The notes: a model not told the origin generated them from the letters alone. 7,043 nucleotides of DNA from RSA11 sp036564135 (GCA_036564135.1 DATCLC010000134.1:1-7043); one strand, 5' to 3'. Shown: positions 1 to 6,042, counted from the first letter of the stretch. Translations and numbers: made by a program.

Positions 1-52
1 GCTTGGGGCCGTCGAGCAGGCTGGCGAGGATGAAGAGCGTCTGCTCGGTCAC
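1..52 (-). CDS. PadR-family transcriptional regulator, N-terminal fragment
   Basis: Only the first 17 codons are in the window; the gene continues past the left edge. Reading leftward from a GTG at 52-50 gives MTEQTLFILASLLDGPK. This is the typical opening of PadR-family winged-helix repressors: helix 1 with a T-(E/P)-x-x-x-x-I-L-x-x-L pattern, then a D/G-G-P turn normally followed by HGYxI. Family knowledge: PadR proteins are dimeric DNA-binding repressors, often autoregulated and often responding to small hydrophobic compounds or phenolic acids. The start is supported by a -10-like TATATA ending 8 nt upstream and by the lack of a Shine-Dalgarno sequence, so translation is probably leaderless. 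The gene is divergent from everything to its right. The fragment is too short to name a subgroup, and the target genes cannot be deduced. Confidence 0.72.
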   Translation of the reverse strand, partial: MTEQTLFILASLLDGPK

Positions 53-60
53 GGGGCGCC

Positions 61-88
61 TATATATCGGCTGCCGATGTATCGGCAA
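61..88 (-). promoter_or_regulatory. Promoter and nested palindromic operator of the PadR-family gene
   Basis: On the minus strand, TTGCCG (88-83) and TATATA (66-61), 16 nt apart, form a plausible sigma-70-type promoter. Its -10 ends 8 nt before the GTG start, which implies a leaderless transcript. Over it lies a perfect 16-bp inverted repeat, 72-87 (TGCCGAT, GT spacer, ATCGGCA). A third half-site at 66-71 (ATCGGC) pairs with 73-78 (GCCGAT) across one base. The half-sites cover the -35, the spacer and the edge of the -10. Inference: this is the operator of the PadR protein and mediates autorepression. Confidence 0.6.
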
Positions 89-189
89 GCTTTGGGTGAG
101 TGCGGCTTTCGTGACATCTCTTCCGGGCGGGCGTGAAGGCGACCACGCTATGGGAGGTGGATTGCGCGGCCGGGTTGCGTTGGTGGGGG

Positions 190-213
190 GTTACGGAAGT
201 GGGGGCGGGGTAT
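190..213 (+). promoter_or_regulatory. Candidate SigB-like (general stress) promoter
   Basis: GTTA at 190-193 and GGGTAT at 208-213 are separated by 14 nt. This matches the GTTT-N14-16-GGGTAT pattern known for SigB-family sigma factors of Gram-positive bacteria and actinobacteria. The -10 is perfect and the -35 is partial. Transcription would start near 220, giving a leader of about 29 nt before the micropeptide start at 249. The surrounding DNA is G-rich, so a chance match is possible. Confidence 0.4.
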
Positions 214-248
214 CCGGCTGCCCAACGCCAAGCAGAAAGGCCCAAGGC

Positions 249-308
249 ATGTACATCGGAATCGGAGCCCTGATCCTCATCATCATCCTCGTCATCCTGC
301 TCACCTAG
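249..308 (+). CDS. 19-residue hydrophobic membrane micropeptide
   Basis: The ATG at 249 opens a 19-codon frame ending in TAG (306-308), product MYIGIGALILIIILVILLT. Apart from Tyr2, two glycines and the final Thr, it consists of Ile, Leu, Val and Ala with no charges, so it is long enough for just one transmembrane helix. The start is supported by the Shine-Dalgarno-like AGAAAGG at 234-240 with 8 nt spacing. It is also supported by a SigB-like promoter upstream and a GC-rich hairpin just downstream, giving a complete small transcription unit. The same frame is open upstream to a TTG at position 3, but that extension crosses the PadR promoter and looks non-coding. Function unknown; it could be a stress-induced membrane peptide, a modulator of a membrane complex or a type I toxin-like peptide. 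No antitoxin RNA is evident. Confidence 0.55.
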   Translation: MYIGIGALILIIILVILLT

Positions 309-318
309 TCGTGTGCAG

Positions 319-349
319 GGGCCGCGCGGGCCCCCGGACCGCGCGGCTC
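319..349 (+). terminator. GC-rich hairpin after the micropeptide, possible terminator
   Basis: GCCGCGCGG (321-329) pairs perfectly with CCGCGCGGC (339-347) across a 9-nt loop. One G-T wobble (320/348) and one G-C pair (319/349) extend it to 11 bp. It begins 10 nt after the micropeptide stop. There is no real U-tract behind it (only ATCTT), so it would be a weak or Rho-assisted terminator of the kind common in high-GC actinobacteria. Confidence 0.4.
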
Positions 350-364
350 ATCTTCCCGCCCGCT

Positions 365-370
365 TATGCT
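365..370 (+). promoter_or_regulatory. -10 element of a leaderless promoter for the membrane protein
   Basis: TATGCT fits TANNNT and ends 8 nt before the GTG at 379. Transcription would therefore begin at or within a base or two of the start codon. No recognisable -35 lies 16-18 nt upstream, where the DNA belongs to the GC-rich hairpin. Confidence 0.45.
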
Positions 371-378
371 CGCGGGCC

Positions 379-2283
379 GTGCCGGGCACCTACCTCTCGT
401 TCGTAGTCCTGATCGGGGCCGCAGCCGCCACCGGTGCGCTCGTGTTTCGCGCGTGCGGCCGGCGGGAGTGGAGTTGGCTCGCGCCCGCGGTCGGCCTCGC
501 CGTGCTCTGCGGCGTGGGCTGGGGCGCGGCGAACCTGATCGCCCCGGCGGCGACGCTCGCCGTGCTGGCAGCGGCGCTCGTCTACGGGGCCTACGAGCTG
601 TGGACGCGCCACCTCGAGCCCGACGAGGGCGCGACCACCGGGCTGCTCGCCGGCGCCGGTGCGCTCGCGGCGGCTTCGATCCCGTTCATCGTCGAGCTGC
701 GCTTCGGGATCCTCGGCACGAGCCTGAACCCGGACATGTCGCAGCACCTGTTCGCGACCGACCGGATCGCGTCGGGCGGGGTGGAGCGGCTGATCGAGGA
801 GGGCTACCCGCTCGGGCCGCACGCGGTGGTCGCCGCGCTCAACGAGCTGGGCGTGAGCTTCGTGCACGGTTTCGGCGGGCTTGCGCTGGCGACCGCGGTC
901 GCCGCCGCGCTCGCGCCGCTGCCGCTGCTCGGCGAGCTGCCGCGCGGCCGGCGGATCGCGGCCGCGCTGCTGACCGCGTTCGCCTACCTCGCCGCCTCGT
1001 ACCTCATCCAAGGCGCCTTCAAGGAGGTGATGCAGGCGCTGTTCGTGCTCGCCTTCGCGGTCGCCCTGCAGGAACTCGCCGCCGGGCGCCTCGGCGGCGT
1101 GCTGCCCGCCGTGCGCTGGCGCCTGCTCGCCGCGGTCCCGCTCGCTGCGCTCGCGGTCGGCTCGCTCTACACCTACAGCTTCCCCGGGGTCGCCTGGCTC
1201 GCGGGCACGGCGGCGCTCTGGGCAGCGTGGGAGGGCTGGGCGATCCTGCGCTCGCGCGGGCGGCGGATCGCGAACGCGCTCGTCGGGCGCGAGACCGTCC
1301 GCCGGCGCTCGATCCGCAAGGTGGCGCCGCCCGCGCTGGTCGCGCTCGGCGTGCTCGCGCTCGCGGCGGCGCCGGAGGCGGGCCGGCTCGTCAACTTCGC
1401 GAACTTCGAGACGTTCAACCCGGCGGGCGCGGGGCGCGGCAACCTCTTCGACGCGATCTCGCCCCTCCAGGCGCTCGGCATCTGGCCCTCCGGCGACTTC
1501 CGCCTCGACCCCGGCGAGGGCGCCGTGCCGGCGCTCGCCTACTGGCTCGGCTCGCTGGTCGGCCTGGCCGCGCTTGCGTACGGGCTGGTGCGCTGCGTGC
1601 GCCGCGGCGAGCGCGCCCTGCCCGCCGCGCTGGGCGCGTGCTTCGTGCTCTACCTCTATCCGCTCGTCGCCGGGACGATCTACCAGGAGGCCAAGGCGAT
1701 CGCGATCGCCGCGCCCGTCGCCAGCCTGATCGCGATGCGCGCGTTGTTGGCCGACGCGCCTCCGCTGCGCTCCTGGCCGAGCCTCAAAGGGATACGCGCG
1801 TTCGCCCTTCCCGCGCTCGCAGCGGCGTACGTGGTCGGCGCCGCGGGCTGCAGCCTGCTGGCGCTCGTGAACGGCCCCGTCGGGCCCGACCGCTGGTCGC
1901 CCGCGCTGATCGAGATGCGCGAGCGCGGCGAGCTCGGGCGCAGCGGGGAGGACGGCGACTCGACGCTCGTCGTCGCCGCGCCCGAGGTGATGAGCGGCGA
2001 GCACGGCGCTCACCTGTTCCTCTGGGAGCTGCGCGACGGGCGCGTCTGCGCCCAGGCGCTCGACCCCGAGCAGCACGGCGCCGCCGACCCGCAGGCGGGG
2101 ATCGCCTACGTCGTGCTGCACACCGGCGGCGCCGAGCCGCACCCGGACCCGCCCTTCGCCGACCTCGAGGAGGTGCGCCGGACCGAGCTCTACACGCTGT
2201 ACCGGGTGCGCGACCCCGCGCCGGCGGCCGAGCCGCCCTGCCCGTTCATCGCGGACGGGCAGCGCGCGGACCCCGCGGGTTGA
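379..2283 (+). CDS. Polytopic membrane protein of unknown function (possibly GT-C glycosyltransferase-like)
   Basis: Predicted product is 634 residues. Roughly a dozen hydrophobic segments are visible, near residues 4-24, 32-50, 52-72, 87-106, 163-184, 193-213, 216-234, 248-266, 268-288, 318-334, 384-404, 413-433, 437-456 and 475-497. A soluble C-terminal domain of about 130 residues follows, probably extracytoplasmic, with Cys557 and Cys621. The loop after the fourth helix carries NPDMSQHLFATD (117-128), then GYPLGPH (142-148); later motifs are QGAFKEVMQAL (211-221) and YQEAKAIAI (435-443). Conserved-looking acidic and His residues in loops between many helices, with a soluble C-terminal tail, recall GT-C lipid-linked sugar transferases, but I see no diagnostic motif, so this is only a suggestion. 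I chose the GTG at 379 because a TATGCT lies 8 nt upstream. The earlier in-frame GTG at 313 would code through the hairpin and give a Pro/Arg-rich leader unlike a membrane protein N-terminus. No cotranscribed partner is evident. Confidence 0.85.
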   Translation: MPGTYLSFVVLIGAAAATGALVFRACGRREWSWLAPAVGLAVLCGVGWGAANLIAPAATLAVLAAALVYGAYELWTRHLEPDEGATTGLLAGAGALAAASIPFIVELRFGILGTSLNPDMSQHLFATDRIASGGVERLIEEGYPLGPHAVVAALNELGVSFVHGFGGLALATAVAAALAPLPLLGELPRGRRIAAALLTAFAYLAASYLIQGAFKEVMQALFVLAFAVALQELAAGRLGGVLPAVRWRLLAAVPLAALAVGSLYTYSFPGVAWLAGTAALWAAWEGWAILRSRGRRIANALVGRETVRRRSIRKVAPPALVALGVLALAAAPEAGRLVNFANFETFNPAGAGRGNLFDAISPLQALGIWPSGDFRLDPGEGAVPALAYWLGSLVGLAALAYGLVRCVRRGERALPAALGACFVLYLYPLVAGTIYQEAKAIAIAAPVASLIAMRALLADAPPLRSWPSLKGIRAFALPALAAAYVVGAAGCSLLALVNGPVGPDRWSPALIEMRERGELGRSGEDGDSTLVVAAPEVMSGEHGAHLFLWELRDGRVCAQALDPEQHGAADPQAGIAYVVLHTGGAEPHPDPPFADLEEVRRTELYTLYRVRDPAPAAEPPCPFIADGQRADPAG

Positions 2284-2293
2284 GCCCCCGCCC

Positions 2294-2458
2294 GCGATCG
2301 AGTTTCCTAGTCCAGGAGACGAGAAACCTCGATCGCCGCAGGCTGCCCGGGGGCCGCGATCGAGGTTCCTGGTCCACCGACGAGGAAACTCGATCACCGG
2401 GGGTCTCCCAGGGACGTGGTTGAGTTTCCTGGTCCACCAGACGAGGAAACTCGATCGC
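2294..2458. repeat. Tandem array of three hairpin-forming palindromic units (REP/BIME-like)
   Basis: Three imperfect palindromes lie head to tail: 2294-2336, 2356-2397 and 2416-2458 (start-to-start 62 and 60 bp). Each has a 19-nt left arm of the type GCGATCGAGTTTCCTGGTC, a 4-5 nt loop (CAGGA, CACC, CACCA) and a 19-nt right arm of the type GACGAGGAAACTCGATCGC. Arm complementarity is 16/19, 16/19 and, in the third unit, 15 Watson-Crick pairs plus three G-T wobbles. The right arms of units 2 and 3 are identical over 17 nt. The 18-19 nt linkers also resemble one another (CCCGGGG, CCCAGGG, CCTGGG cores), so the repeated block is the whole ~61 bp. The array starts 10 nt after the membrane protein stop and ends about 100 nt before thrS. 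No U-tract follows any unit. Likely a REP-like intergenic element; a role in mRNA stability, termination or protein binding is inference. Confidence 0.9.
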
Positions 2459-2476
2459 CGCCGGTTGGCCTGGGTC

Positions 2477-2512
2477 GTGAGCGAGGATTCCAGGCGGGGA
2501 CGAGGAGGCGGG
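2477..2512. repeat. Decayed fourth copy of the palindromic unit
   Basis: The sequence starts in register, 61 bp after unit 3. It keeps parts of both arms: GTGAGCGAGGATTCC on the left and GACGAGG (2498-2504) on the right. The loop region is altered and the arms no longer pair well. It is preceded by a linker of the same type (ending CCTGGGTC). It abuts the thrS promoter region, so decay may reflect constraint or capture by the promoter. The remaining bases of this roughly 270-bp gene-free gap hold only linkers and the thrS promoter. Confidence 0.55.
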
Positions 2513-2517
2513 GCGGG

Positions 2518-2547
2518 TGTCAAACACTTGCCCGACGCCACTAGCAT
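2518..2547 (+). promoter_or_regulatory. Leaderless-type thrS promoter
   Basis: TAGCAT (2542-2547) fits TANNNT and ends 8 nt before the GTG start of thrS. A weak -35 candidate, TGTCAA (2518-2523), lies 18 nt upstream, inside a short inverted repeat GTGT-CAA-ACAC (2517-2527). No T-box, tRNA-like leader or long 5' leader is possible if transcription starts at the GTG, so tRNA-sensing attenuation of thrS is unlikely here. Confidence 0.45.
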
Positions 2548-2555
2548 CCTCGCCC

Positions 2556-4505
2556 GTGGCGCAGATCACCGTAAAGCTCCCCGACGGCAACGAGCTCGAG
2601 CTCGCCGAAGGCGCGACCGGCAACGATGCCGCCGCGGCCATCGGGCCGGGGCTCGCGCGCGCGGCGCTCGCGATCCGCGTGAACGGCGAGCTGCGCGACC
2701 TGGCGCGGCCGCTGCCCGACGGCGCGGAGATCGAGATCGTCACCGAGCGCGACCCGGACGCCCTGCCGCTCATCCGCCACGACGCCGCGCACGTGCTCGC
2801 CACGGCCGTGCTCGAGCTCTATCCCGGCACCAAGGTCTCGATCGGCCCGGCGATCGAGGACGGCTTCTACTACGACTTCGAGTTCCCGGACGGCTACCGG
2901 CCCAACGAGGACGACTTCGAGCGCATCGAGAAGGTCATGGCGGAGCACATCGCCGCCGACGAGGCCTTCGAGCGCATCGAGGTGCCGGTGGAGGAGGCGC
3001 TCGAGCGCTTCCGCGCGGAGGACCAGCCCTACAAGGTCGAGCTGATCGAGGATCTGGTGCGCGACCAGGGGGTGAAGACGGTCTCGCTCTACCGCAACGG
3101 GCCCTTTACCGACCTCTGCCTGGGCCCGCACGGCCCCTCGACCAAGCGGATCAAGGCGTTCAAGCTGAACTCGGTCGCTGGCGCTTACTGGCGCGGCGAC
3201 GAGAACCGCCAGATGCTGACCCGCATCTACGGCACCGCGTTCCTCTCCAAGGAGGAGCTCGCCGAGCACGAGCGGCGCCTGGAGGAGGCGAGGGCGCGCG
3301 ACCACCGCAAGCTCGGCCCCGAGCTCGGGCTCTTCCGGATGCGGCCCGAGTCGCCGGGAATGCCGTTCTGGCTGCCGAACGGGACGACCCTGTTCCGGCT
3401 GATCCAGGCGGAGGTCGACGAGCAGCTCCGCAAGCGTGGCTACGGCGAGATCCGCACGCCCCAGGTGATGGACGTCGAGCTGTGGCACCGCTCGGGCCAC
3501 TACGACAACTACCGCGAGAACATGTACTTCAGCGAGGTCCACGAGCGGGAGTTCGCGCTGCGGCCGATGAACTGCCCGGGCGCCTGCCTCGTCTTCGGCT
3601 CCGAGCCGCGCTCCTACCGCGACCTGCCGCTGCGCCTCGCCGAGTACGGCGCTGTCTTCCGACACGAGCGCGAGGGCGTGCTGCACGGCCTGCTTCGCGT
3701 GCGCTCGTTCACCCAGGACGACGCGCACGTCTACTGCACCTTCGAGCAGGTGCCGGAGGAGGTGAGCTCGATCTGCGAGGCGATCGACGAGCTGTACGCG
3801 CGCTTCGGCTTCAACGACGTGCGCGTCGAGCTCTCGACGCGTCCCGAGAAGTCGATCGGCACGGCCGAGCAGTGGGAGCGCGCCGAGAAGGCGCTCGCGG
3901 ACGCGCTCGAGATCCAGGGCCGCGAGTACGAGCTCAACCCCGGCGACGGCGCCTTCTACGGCCCCAAGATCGACTTCCACGTCACCGACGCGATCGGGCG
4001 CTCCTGGCAGCTCGGCACCTGCCAGCTCGACTTCTTCATGCCCGAGCGCTTCAACCTCACCTACCAGGGCGAGGACAACGCCGAGCACCGGCCGGTGATG
4101 ATCCACCGCGCGCTCCTGGGCTCGATGGAGCGCTTCGCCGGGATCCTGATCGAGCACTACGGCGGGCGTTTCCCGACCTGGCTCGCGCCGGTGCAGATCG
4201 GCGTGCTGCCCGTCGCCGACCGCCACAACGAGCGCGCCCGCCAGGTGGCAGCCGAGCTCGGCGACGCCGGCCTGCGGGTGCGGGTCGACGACCGCACCGA
4301 GTCGGTCGGGCGCAAGATCCGCGACGCTGAGCTGGCCAAGCTCCCGTACATGGTGATCCTGGGTGACCGCGAGCTGGAGTCGGGCAACGTCTCGGTGCGC
4401 TCGCACGCCGAGGGAGACCTCGGCCAACATTCGCTCGCCGAGCTCATCGAGCGGCTCTATACTGAGATGCGAATGAAGGGCACCCAGACCACAGAGCGCA
4501 GCTGA
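2556..4505 (+). CDS. thrS: Threonyl-tRNA synthetase
   Basis: Cytoplasmic class II aminoacyl-tRNA synthetase that charges tRNA-Thr with threonine using ATP. The 649-residue product is full length (E. coli enzyme 642). Domain order is complete. A TGS domain spans about residues 1-64. The N2 editing domain, which removes mischarged serine, has HxxxH at His75/His79 and the Cys188/His192 pair in DLCLGPH. The catalytic core spans about 265-540, with motif 2 around FRHE (368-371), zinc ligands Cys340, His391 and His517, and motif 3 around GSMERF (522-527). The anticodon-binding domain runs from about 544 to the end. I chose the GTG at 2556 (MAQITVKLPDG) because the TGS domain begins there and a -10-like TAGCAT sits 8 nt upstream; the longer frame from the GTG at 2517 runs through that promoter. 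infC follows 85 nt later, the classical thrS-infC order. Confidence 0.97.
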   Translation: MAQITVKLPDGNELELAEGATGNDAAAAIGPGLARAALAIRVNGELRDLARPLPDGAEIEIVTERDPDALPLIRHDAAHVLATAVLELYPGTKVSIGPAIEDGFYYDFEFPDGYRPNEDDFERIEKVMAEHIAADEAFERIEVPVEEALERFRAEDQPYKVELIEDLVRDQGVKTVSLYRNGPFTDLCLGPHGPSTKRIKAFKLNSVAGAYWRGDENRQMLTRIYGTAFLSKEELAEHERRLEEARARDHRKLGPELGLFRMRPESPGMPFWLPNGTTLFRLIQAEVDEQLRKRGYGEIRTPQVMDVELWHRSGHYDNYRENMYFSEVHEREFALRPMNCPGACLVFGSEPRSYRDLPLRLAEYGAVFRHEREGVLHGLLRVRSFTQDDAHVYCTFEQVPEEVSSICEAIDELYARFGFNDVRVELSTRPEKSIGTAEQWERAEKALADALEIQGREYELNPGDGAFYGPKIDFHVTDAIGRSWQLGTCQLDFFMPERFNLTYQGEDNAEHRPVMIHRALLGSMERFAGILIEHYGGRFPTWLAPVQIGVLPVADRHNERARQVAAELGDAGLRVRVDDRTESVGRKIRDAELAKLPYMVILGDRELESGNVSVRSHAEGDLGQHSLAELIERLYTEMRMKGTQTTERS

Positions 4506-4564
4506 TCGCGCCCGTGCCCATCACGCATGCAAGGCCCCTCCCGTCCCCCCGAGAAGCAGCCGGC

Positions 4565-4590
4565 TTGACGCTCGCCGCCCTCGATAGCTA
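4565..4590 (+). promoter_or_regulatory. Possible infC promoter
   Basis: TTGACG (4565-4570) is a good -35. The -10 is unclear: TAGCTA (4585-4590) is only 14 nt away and CTAGTG (4588-4593) is 17 nt away but a poor match. Either choice puts the transcription start near 4600, downstream of the GTG at 4591. A transcript from here could then be translated only from the ATG at 4621. Read-through from thrS is an equally good way to express infC. Confidence 0.3.
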
Positions 4591-5193
4591 GTGCCGGTTC
4601 CGAAGCGTTTTGACCGGCGCATGCCGGAACGGGATCAGACCCGGATCAACGAGCGCATCGGCGTTCGCGAGGTTCGCCTGATCGACGAGGACGGCAAGCA
4701 GATCGGCGTCGTCGACACGCAGACCGCGTTGCGGATGGCGCAGGAGCGGGACCTCGACCTCGTCGAGGTGGCGCCGAACTCGCGGCCGCCCGTCGCCCGC
4801 CTGCTCGACTACTCGAAGTACAAGTACGAGCAGGAGCAGAAGGCCAAGGCCGCCCGCAAGCACCAGCAGCAGATCAACGTCCGCGAGATCAAGCTGCGGC
4901 CGAAGATCGCAGACCACGACTACTCGACGAAGAAGGGCCACGTCGAGCGCTTCCTGCGCAACGGCGACAAGGTCAAGGTGACGATCATGTTCCGCGGCCG
5001 CGAGCAGTCCCACCCCGAGCGCGGCAGGGCGCTGCTCGAGCGCCTCTTCGAGGACTTGGACGGCATGGCCGTGATCGAGCAGGCTCCGCTGCAGGAGGGC
5101 CGCAACATGCACATGCTGCTCGCGCCCTCCAAGGAGCTTCTGCGCGAGCGCAAGGAAGCGGCCGAAGCCGGCAACGGCAAGCGCGGCGGCTGA
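4591..5193 (+). CDS. infC: Translation initiation factor IF-3
   Basis: Cytoplasmic factor that binds the 30S subunit, prevents premature 50S joining and proofreads the start codon-initiator tRNA pairing. The product is 200 residues from the GTG at 4591. The N-terminal domain (about 17-78) contains TRINERI, EVRLID and DLDLVEVAP. A charged linker (about 79-94, KYEQEQKAKAARKHQQ) leads to the C-terminal domain (about 95-178) with the signature INVREIKLRPKI, DKVKVTIMFRGRE and H141. The usual PPVC before the linker is PPVA here (66-69). The last 20 residues are a Lys/Glu/Gly-rich tail. No Shine-Dalgarno sequence precedes either GTG 4591 or the in-frame ATG 4621, so the start is uncertain; from 4621 the protein would be 190 residues. 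The start is not the AUU used for IF3 autoregulation in E. coli. It follows thrS as usual but is not followed directly by rpmI. Confidence 0.96.
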   Translation: MPVPKRFDRRMPERDQTRINERIGVREVRLIDEDGKQIGVVDTQTALRMAQERDLDLVEVAPNSRPPVARLLDYSKYKYEQEQKAKAARKHQQQINVREIKLRPKIADHDYSTKKGHVERFLRNGDKVKVTIMFRGREQSHPERGRALLERLFEDLDGMAVIEQAPLQEGRNMHMLLAPSKELLRERKEAAEAGNGKRGG

Positions 5194-5235
5194 GCATCCC
5201 GGCGCCGCCGCGGGGCGCGGCTCACCCCGATGGGT

Positions 5236-5270
5236 TACTCTGCCCCGGTCTCGTCCGCTAACGAAAGGGG
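5236..5270 (+). promoter_or_regulatory. -10 element and Shine-Dalgarno of the first lipoprotein gene
   Basis: TACTCT (5236-5241), in the context GGTTACTCT, is a TANNNT -10 with no clear -35. It predicts a transcription start near 5249. GAAAGGGG (5263-5270) is a strong ribosome binding site 7 nt before the GTG at 5278, and it fixes that GTG as the start in preference to the ATG at 5230, which overlaps the promoter. Confidence 0.5.
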
Positions 5271-5277
5271 ATCCTCG

Positions 5278-5907
5278 GTGGGGAAGAAGCTCGGGCTCGT
5301 CGTGGCCGCGCTCGTCGGCGCGCTGCTGTTCAGCGGCTGCTACGCGCTCCGCGAAGTCAGCTGGACCGTCGACAACGTGAAGCCGGGCAAGGCCACCAAG
5401 GCGAAGCTCAGCTTCATGTCGGATCCGGATTTCCCGGAGCGGCCGATCGTGTTCATTGCGCTCGCCGTCCAGGGCAGCTCCGGGATCAAGATCCAGACCC
5501 CGAAATGGGACACGACGAAGGTGCTGGGCAACAAGCCGAAGCAGATGGTCTCCGAGCCTGGCCTCGCCGACGCGGTCCGTGACCTGGACTCGTTCTGCAG
5601 CGATCTCCTTCCCGAGGAGGGGTCCCAGGTGCTGGTATGGCGGACGAAGGGCCCCCAGCGCAGCGCCGGGCGCCGCTTCGTGGAAGCGCAGATCCCCGTC
5701 AAGGTCGGCCGCCGGGCGCCGGGGGGTGGCATGCTGGGCGTCGTCGTGAGCGGCGCCTGGTTCGACGACGGCGACCGAGTCCCCGATCCCACGGGGCTCG
5801 GCGATGGCTACGAGTGCACCGGGGTCAGCACGACCGGCTTCGGGGTGCGGGGTCCGCTCGAGGAAAAGCCCCTGCGGACCTTGGACCTGCGCGCACTCCT
5901 GCCCTGA
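5278..5907 (+). CDS. Putative lipoprotein, paralogue of the next gene
   Basis: The product is 209 residues. A lipoprotein signal peptide is visible: Lys3-Lys4, a hydrophobic stretch 5-18, then the lipobox FSGC with Cys21 as the lipidated residue, so the mature protein should be anchored outside the cytoplasmic membrane. The mature part has PGKATKAK (36-43), a Phe/Ile/Val-rich stretch, GNKPKQMV (84-91), Cys107, GAWFDDGDRVPD (159-170) and Cys180. The same features occur in the same order and at similar spacing in the downstream lipoprotein, so the two look like diverged tandem duplicates. Cys107 and Cys180 could form a disulfide. The acidic segment near 162-170 corresponds to the neighbour's calcium-type loop but lacks the canonical residue pattern. 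I do not recognise the family and assign no function. Oddly placed between infC and rpmI. Confidence 0.88.
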   Translation: MGKKLGLVVAALVGALLFSGCYALREVSWTVDNVKPGKATKAKLSFMSDPDFPERPIVFIALAVQGSSGIKIQTPKWDTTKVLGNKPKQMVSEPGLADAVRDLDSFCSDLLPEEGSQVLVWRTKGPQRSAGRRFVEAQIPVKVGRRAPGGGMLGVVVSGAWFDDGDRVPDPTGLGDGYECTGVSTTGFGVRGPLEEKPLRTLDLRALLP

Positions 5908-5982
5908 GCATGGTGATGCGAAACCCGGGGCGGCGGGCGCGGCCCGCGGCCCGCTGTGCCCTGCGCGCTCGGTTCGGGGGCC

Positions 5983-6012
5983 TTGACCCCCGGTGGTCGG
6001 GCGGATTACGCT
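5983..6012 (+). promoter_or_regulatory. Sigma-70-type promoter of the second lipoprotein gene
   Basis: TTGACC (5983-5988) and TACGCT (6007-6012) are separated by 18 nt, the clearest housekeeping-type promoter in the window. The -10 context ATTACGCT resembles the GTTACTCT ahead of the first lipoprotein gene. The expected transcription start near 6019 gives a leader of about 65 nt. Confidence 0.6.
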
Positions 6013-6042
6013 CCCCTCGGCTTGAGAAGGGCAGGGAGGAGA

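Noticed and set aside
3..308. 101-residue frame from a TTG at position 3 ending in the hydrophobic peptide
   Set aside because: Its first 82 codons run across the PadR start, promoter and operator and the G-rich SigB-like promoter, with no protein-like pattern. Only the last 19 codons, with their own ribosome site, look real.
313..378. Upstream extension of the membrane protein to the GTG at 313
   Set aside because: It would translate the terminator-like hairpin and give a Pro/Arg-rich leader. The GTG at 379 has a -10 at leaderless spacing and starts directly at a hydrophobic segment.
2294..2512. CRISPR array
   Set aside because: The repeated part is a 42-43 bp palindrome with imperfect copies, the 18-19 nt 'spacers' resemble one another, and no cas gene is nearby.
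364..2547. Long frames overlapping the membrane protein gene on both strands (727 residues minus, 685 residues plus)
   Set aside because: Very Arg/Ala/Gly-rich shadow frames typical of high-GC DNA, with no domains. Both run on into the palindrome array.
2284..2555. T-box riboswitch controlling thrS
   Set aside because: No T-box consensus or specifier-type stem is visible, and the thrS promoter appears to give a leaderless transcript.
2420..4330. 636-residue frame starting in the repeat array and overlapping thrS; likewise the 629-residue minus-strand frame
   Set aside because: Low-complexity Arg/Ala-rich translations in the wrong frame of an unmistakable thrS gene.
5230..5277. ATG at 5230 as the start of the first lipoprotein
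   Set aside because: It adds 16 residues ahead of a perfect signal peptide and lies on the -10 element. The GTG at 5278 has a strong Shine-Dalgarno 7 nt upstream.
5931..5950. GCGGGC-GCG-GCCCGC hairpin after the first lipoprotein as a terminator
   Set aside because: The stem is only 6 bp with a 3-nt loop and no U-tract, in DNA where such palindromes are expected by composition.
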